Below, one piece after another: positions 11,777-13,448 of a stretch of 13,448 nucleotides of DNA (its first letter is position 1; each line of letters starts with the position of its first letter). The position numbers were made by a program, and so were the translations under genes. The stretch spans positions 6,765 through 20,212 of the forward strand of contig DAUV01000126.1 of assembly GCA_002505325.1 (NCBI GenBank), written 5' to 3'. The DNA comes from Euryarchaeota archaeon UBA623. GTDB lineage: Archaea > Thermoplasmatota > Poseidoniia > Poseidoniales > Thalassarchaeaceae. The notes under the pieces are model-generated. The model was given only the letters and a program-made list of their open reading frames with translations. It did no database searches and had not been told where the DNA came from.

Positions 11777-13448
11777 CTAAAACTCTGGGACTTCTGAGGC
11801 GTTTCGAAGAATAACTAGGCGGCCGCCTGGGCCAATCCTAACTTGCGGCTGTCCGTTGAACTCCCCTATCTCTCCGTTCAACAACGCTATCTCATCACCC
11901 CTCGCCACCCCTGCTGCCGCTAAGGGGATGAACTGCCTAAATGCGACTACTCCGGCAGAACCGGTCTGGTCGACTATCGTCACTGACCACCTTGTCACTC
12001 CTTCCCCATCTGGGAAGGCGTTTACCGACCACACCCTGCCGATTGCGTTGACCTTGGTCTCTATGTCTACGATGGGGGCGGATTCGGACTCGTCTGCGAT
12101 TGCTACCGAAGACTTCTCGTCGAGATCGAGAACAACCTCTCCCTTCCACACCGATGCCATAGCATTCTCGATGCGTACCCTGCTGCCATTAGAAATAGAG
12201 CGGGTCACTTCCTTCGGGGTGCCATAGCGTGAGGGTTGGACCTTGGCACGATCGTAGCCCTCCTGTAGTATGAATGAGAGTTCCACCGAGCCGTCAGCCG
12301 CTAGATTAGGTCCACGCAAACCTGAGACCTCTCCGACGACGTTGACACGAGTCACTATTTCTCCGAGCGGAGTTACTGGCCAGCGGTGGCCAAAGCGCTC
12401 AATACTGCGCGCGAGAGGGAGTTCGAGTTCGTGATTGCTGCCCTCGCATACGCCTCGCAACTGACAGCGTTTGCAACGCGCTCTTGGGTCAGAGTCAATG
12501 GGTGTTTCAGAAGGTATGCCTCCTTTGTCGAAATATCGTAGTGGTGCCGGATCTGGTCGGCACTCGTCAATCGAGGGGTTGCGAGCGTGAATATTCTGAT
12601 ACAAATCTTCAAGCTCTTCGCTGAGAGTCTGCATCTCCTCCTGATTCGGCTTAGGTACATCCTTGATTGTGCCAGTTCCAAGATACCAGATTTCTAGTGC
12701 CTCAACCTCATCTACCCTGCCATGAGTCTCCCACCACAGCCAACAATACAGGCGTAGTTGGTCGATGTAACCACCTGAGCGGTCGCCCCTTCCAATCGAA
12801 GCCTTGAGGTCGATAATCCGGATGGCGCCTGTCCAGTAGTACACCATATCGTATTCTCCTTGAAACCACTCTTCGGGATGTGAAGTGGTCTGCTTCCACT
12901 GCCCGGCATCGGGGTCAACGAACCACGGTCTGGCTACCTCCCATGCCTCACACCAAGTGATATCACCCGATTCTAATGCGGCGGGGTGCTTCTCAATCCA
13001 AGTACGTGGGAAGCCATCTGGGGCAGGCCACTGACCCCTGATTCCACCTGCACGCCACTGAGTGAAACTTGGTCCACCTCCGGCCCCCAAACAGGCTTCG
13101 ACCTGGTTGAGGTGCATCCTGATGCCAGCCCGTGTCATCTCGAGTGCTTCTTCAGAATCGGCATCTGCAACTGAGCCGGAGCGATTGGGAGATGATTCCC
13201 AATCTGCGACGGCCGCCTCCCAGCAGACATCGAAGTGGACTTCGACTCGGGACAATGCCCAAGCCTCGAGGGATTGTCTGTCAGTGGGCCACTGCTCCTC
13301 GGGCAACTCAGACATTGCAGGACCGGGCCAAGCATTCTGATTGTCATAGTCGAGTGAACCGTCATCGAGCAAAGGGGATGTCATTTCGTCGGCTGAATCG
13401 GCTGAAACTAGAACAGGAGAGTCTCTGAGAACGCGGCAGACGCATTCC
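11777..13448 (-). CDS. PD-(D/E)XK (RecB/Cas4-like) nuclease with Fe-S cysteines and OB-fold-like C-terminus; 5' end may lie outside window
   Basis: The first ATG is at 13384 (535 residues to the stop at 11777-11779), but the frame stays open to the right edge (21 more codons, no stop) and no ribosome-binding site precedes that ATG. This may therefore be the C-terminal part of a larger protein. Numbering from that ATG: GEYD (177-180), IIDLKAS (190-196) and QLRLYCW (209-215) fit motifs II, III and the Q-x3-Y helix of RecB/Cas4-family nucleases, with D180, D192 and K194 the probable active site. C304-x2-C307-x5-C313 plus C54 match the split cysteine set holding a 4Fe-4S cluster in Cas4, AddB and Dna2. 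Residues about 340-425 and 440-530 look like two OB-fold beta barrels (VNVVGEVSGL, VNAIGRVWSV). Likely role: DNA end processing or repair. No cas genes are nearby. Confidence 0.78.
   Translation of the reverse strand, partial: ECVCRVLRDSPVLVSADSADEMTSPLLDDGSLDYDNQNAWPGPAMSELPEEQWPTDRQSLEAWALSRVEVHFDVCWEAAVADWESSPNRSGSVADADSEEALEMTRAGIRMHLNQVEACLGAGGGPSFTQWRAGGIRGQWPAPDGFPRTWIEKHPAALESGDITWCEAWEVARPWFVDPDAGQWKQTTSHPEEWFQGEYDMVYYWTGAIRIIDLKASIGRGDRSGGYIDQLRLYCWLWWETHGRVDEVEALEIWYLGTGTIKDVPKPNQEEMQTLSEELEDLYQNIHARNPSIDECRPDPAPLRYFDKGGIPSETPIDSDPRARCKRCQLRGVCEGSNHELELPLARSIERFGHRWPVTPLGEIVTRVNVVGEVSGLRGPNLAADGSVELSFILQEGYDRAKVQPSRYGTPKEVTRSISNGSRVRIENAMASVWKGEVVLDLDEKSSVAIADESESAPIVDIETKVNAIGRVWSVNAFPDGEGVTRWSVTIVDQTGSAGVVAFRQFIPLAAAGVARGDEIALLNGEIGEFNGQPQVRIGPGGRLVILRNASEVPEF

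Noticed and set aside
11637..11777. N-terminal extension of the SAMP-like protein starting MAPREGFEPPRP
   Set aside because: It is a translation of the strand opposite tRNA-Ser(CGA). GFEPP-type N-termini are a known signature of antisense tRNA translated in error.
11777..13448. CRISPR-associated Cas4
   Set aside because: The nuclease and cysteine motifs are Cas4-like, but there is no array, cas1 or cas2 in the window, and the protein is far longer than Cas4 and carries OB-like domains.

Overview
The window is from an archaeal chromosome. Archaeal/eukaryal information-processing genes (ribosomal L37e, L44e and S27e, translation factor aIF2-alpha, Nop10, a PAC2-type proteasome chaperone, a SAMP-like protein) lie beside bacterial-looking aerobic metabolism genes (glutaryl-CoA dehydrogenase, ETF beta and alpha) and an E. 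coli-like PurF. That mix, the moderate GC content, the beta-propeller/PKD proteins and the very tight packing suggest a marine heterotrophic euryarchaeon of the Marine Group II (Poseidoniia) kind. The lineage is inferred, since no marker such as rRNA is present.

Layout. 1-449 (minus): 5' part of a hypothetical gene running off the left edge. 550-1767 (plus): exported, membrane-anchored beta-propeller protein. 1815-4764 (plus): gcdH, etfB, etfA, a glutaryl-CoA dehydrogenase with its electron acceptor. 8983-4765 (minus): two small membrane proteins, rpl37e, purF and a propeller-PKD protein, whose stop codon abuts the etfA stop codon. 9122-11424 (plus): rpl44e, rps27e, aIF2-alpha, nop10 and PAC2, a classic archaeal translation/RNP/proteasome cluster. 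11436-11636 (minus): SAMP/ThiS-like protein ending in Gly-Gly. 11691-11776 (plus): tRNA-Ser(CGA) with encoded CCA. 11777 to the right edge (minus): PD-(D/E)XK nuclease with an apparent Fe-S cysteine set and C-terminal OB-fold-like domains, possibly the C-terminal part of a larger protein. There is no gene-free stretch over about 140 bases.

GcdH would oxidise and decarboxylate glutaryl-CoA from lysine or tryptophan breakdown and pass electrons to ETF. The plus-strand translation cluster couples ribosome, initiation and RNP components to a proteasome chaperone whose C-terminus (Phe-Tyr-Val) is a proteasome-docking HbYX motif. Three ribosomal genes share an identical Shine-Dalgarno arrangement (AGGTGG, 4 nt, ATG).

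The items most worth a second look are the nuclease/OB protein and its open 5' end, loss of three of four zinc cysteines in L44e, the bacterial-type PurF, the PKD protein without an export signal, a possible shared A/T box between tRNA-Ser and the SAMP gene, and the inverted repeat between the divergent promoters near 9050. I found no CRISPR array, transposon or clear multi-gene defence island.
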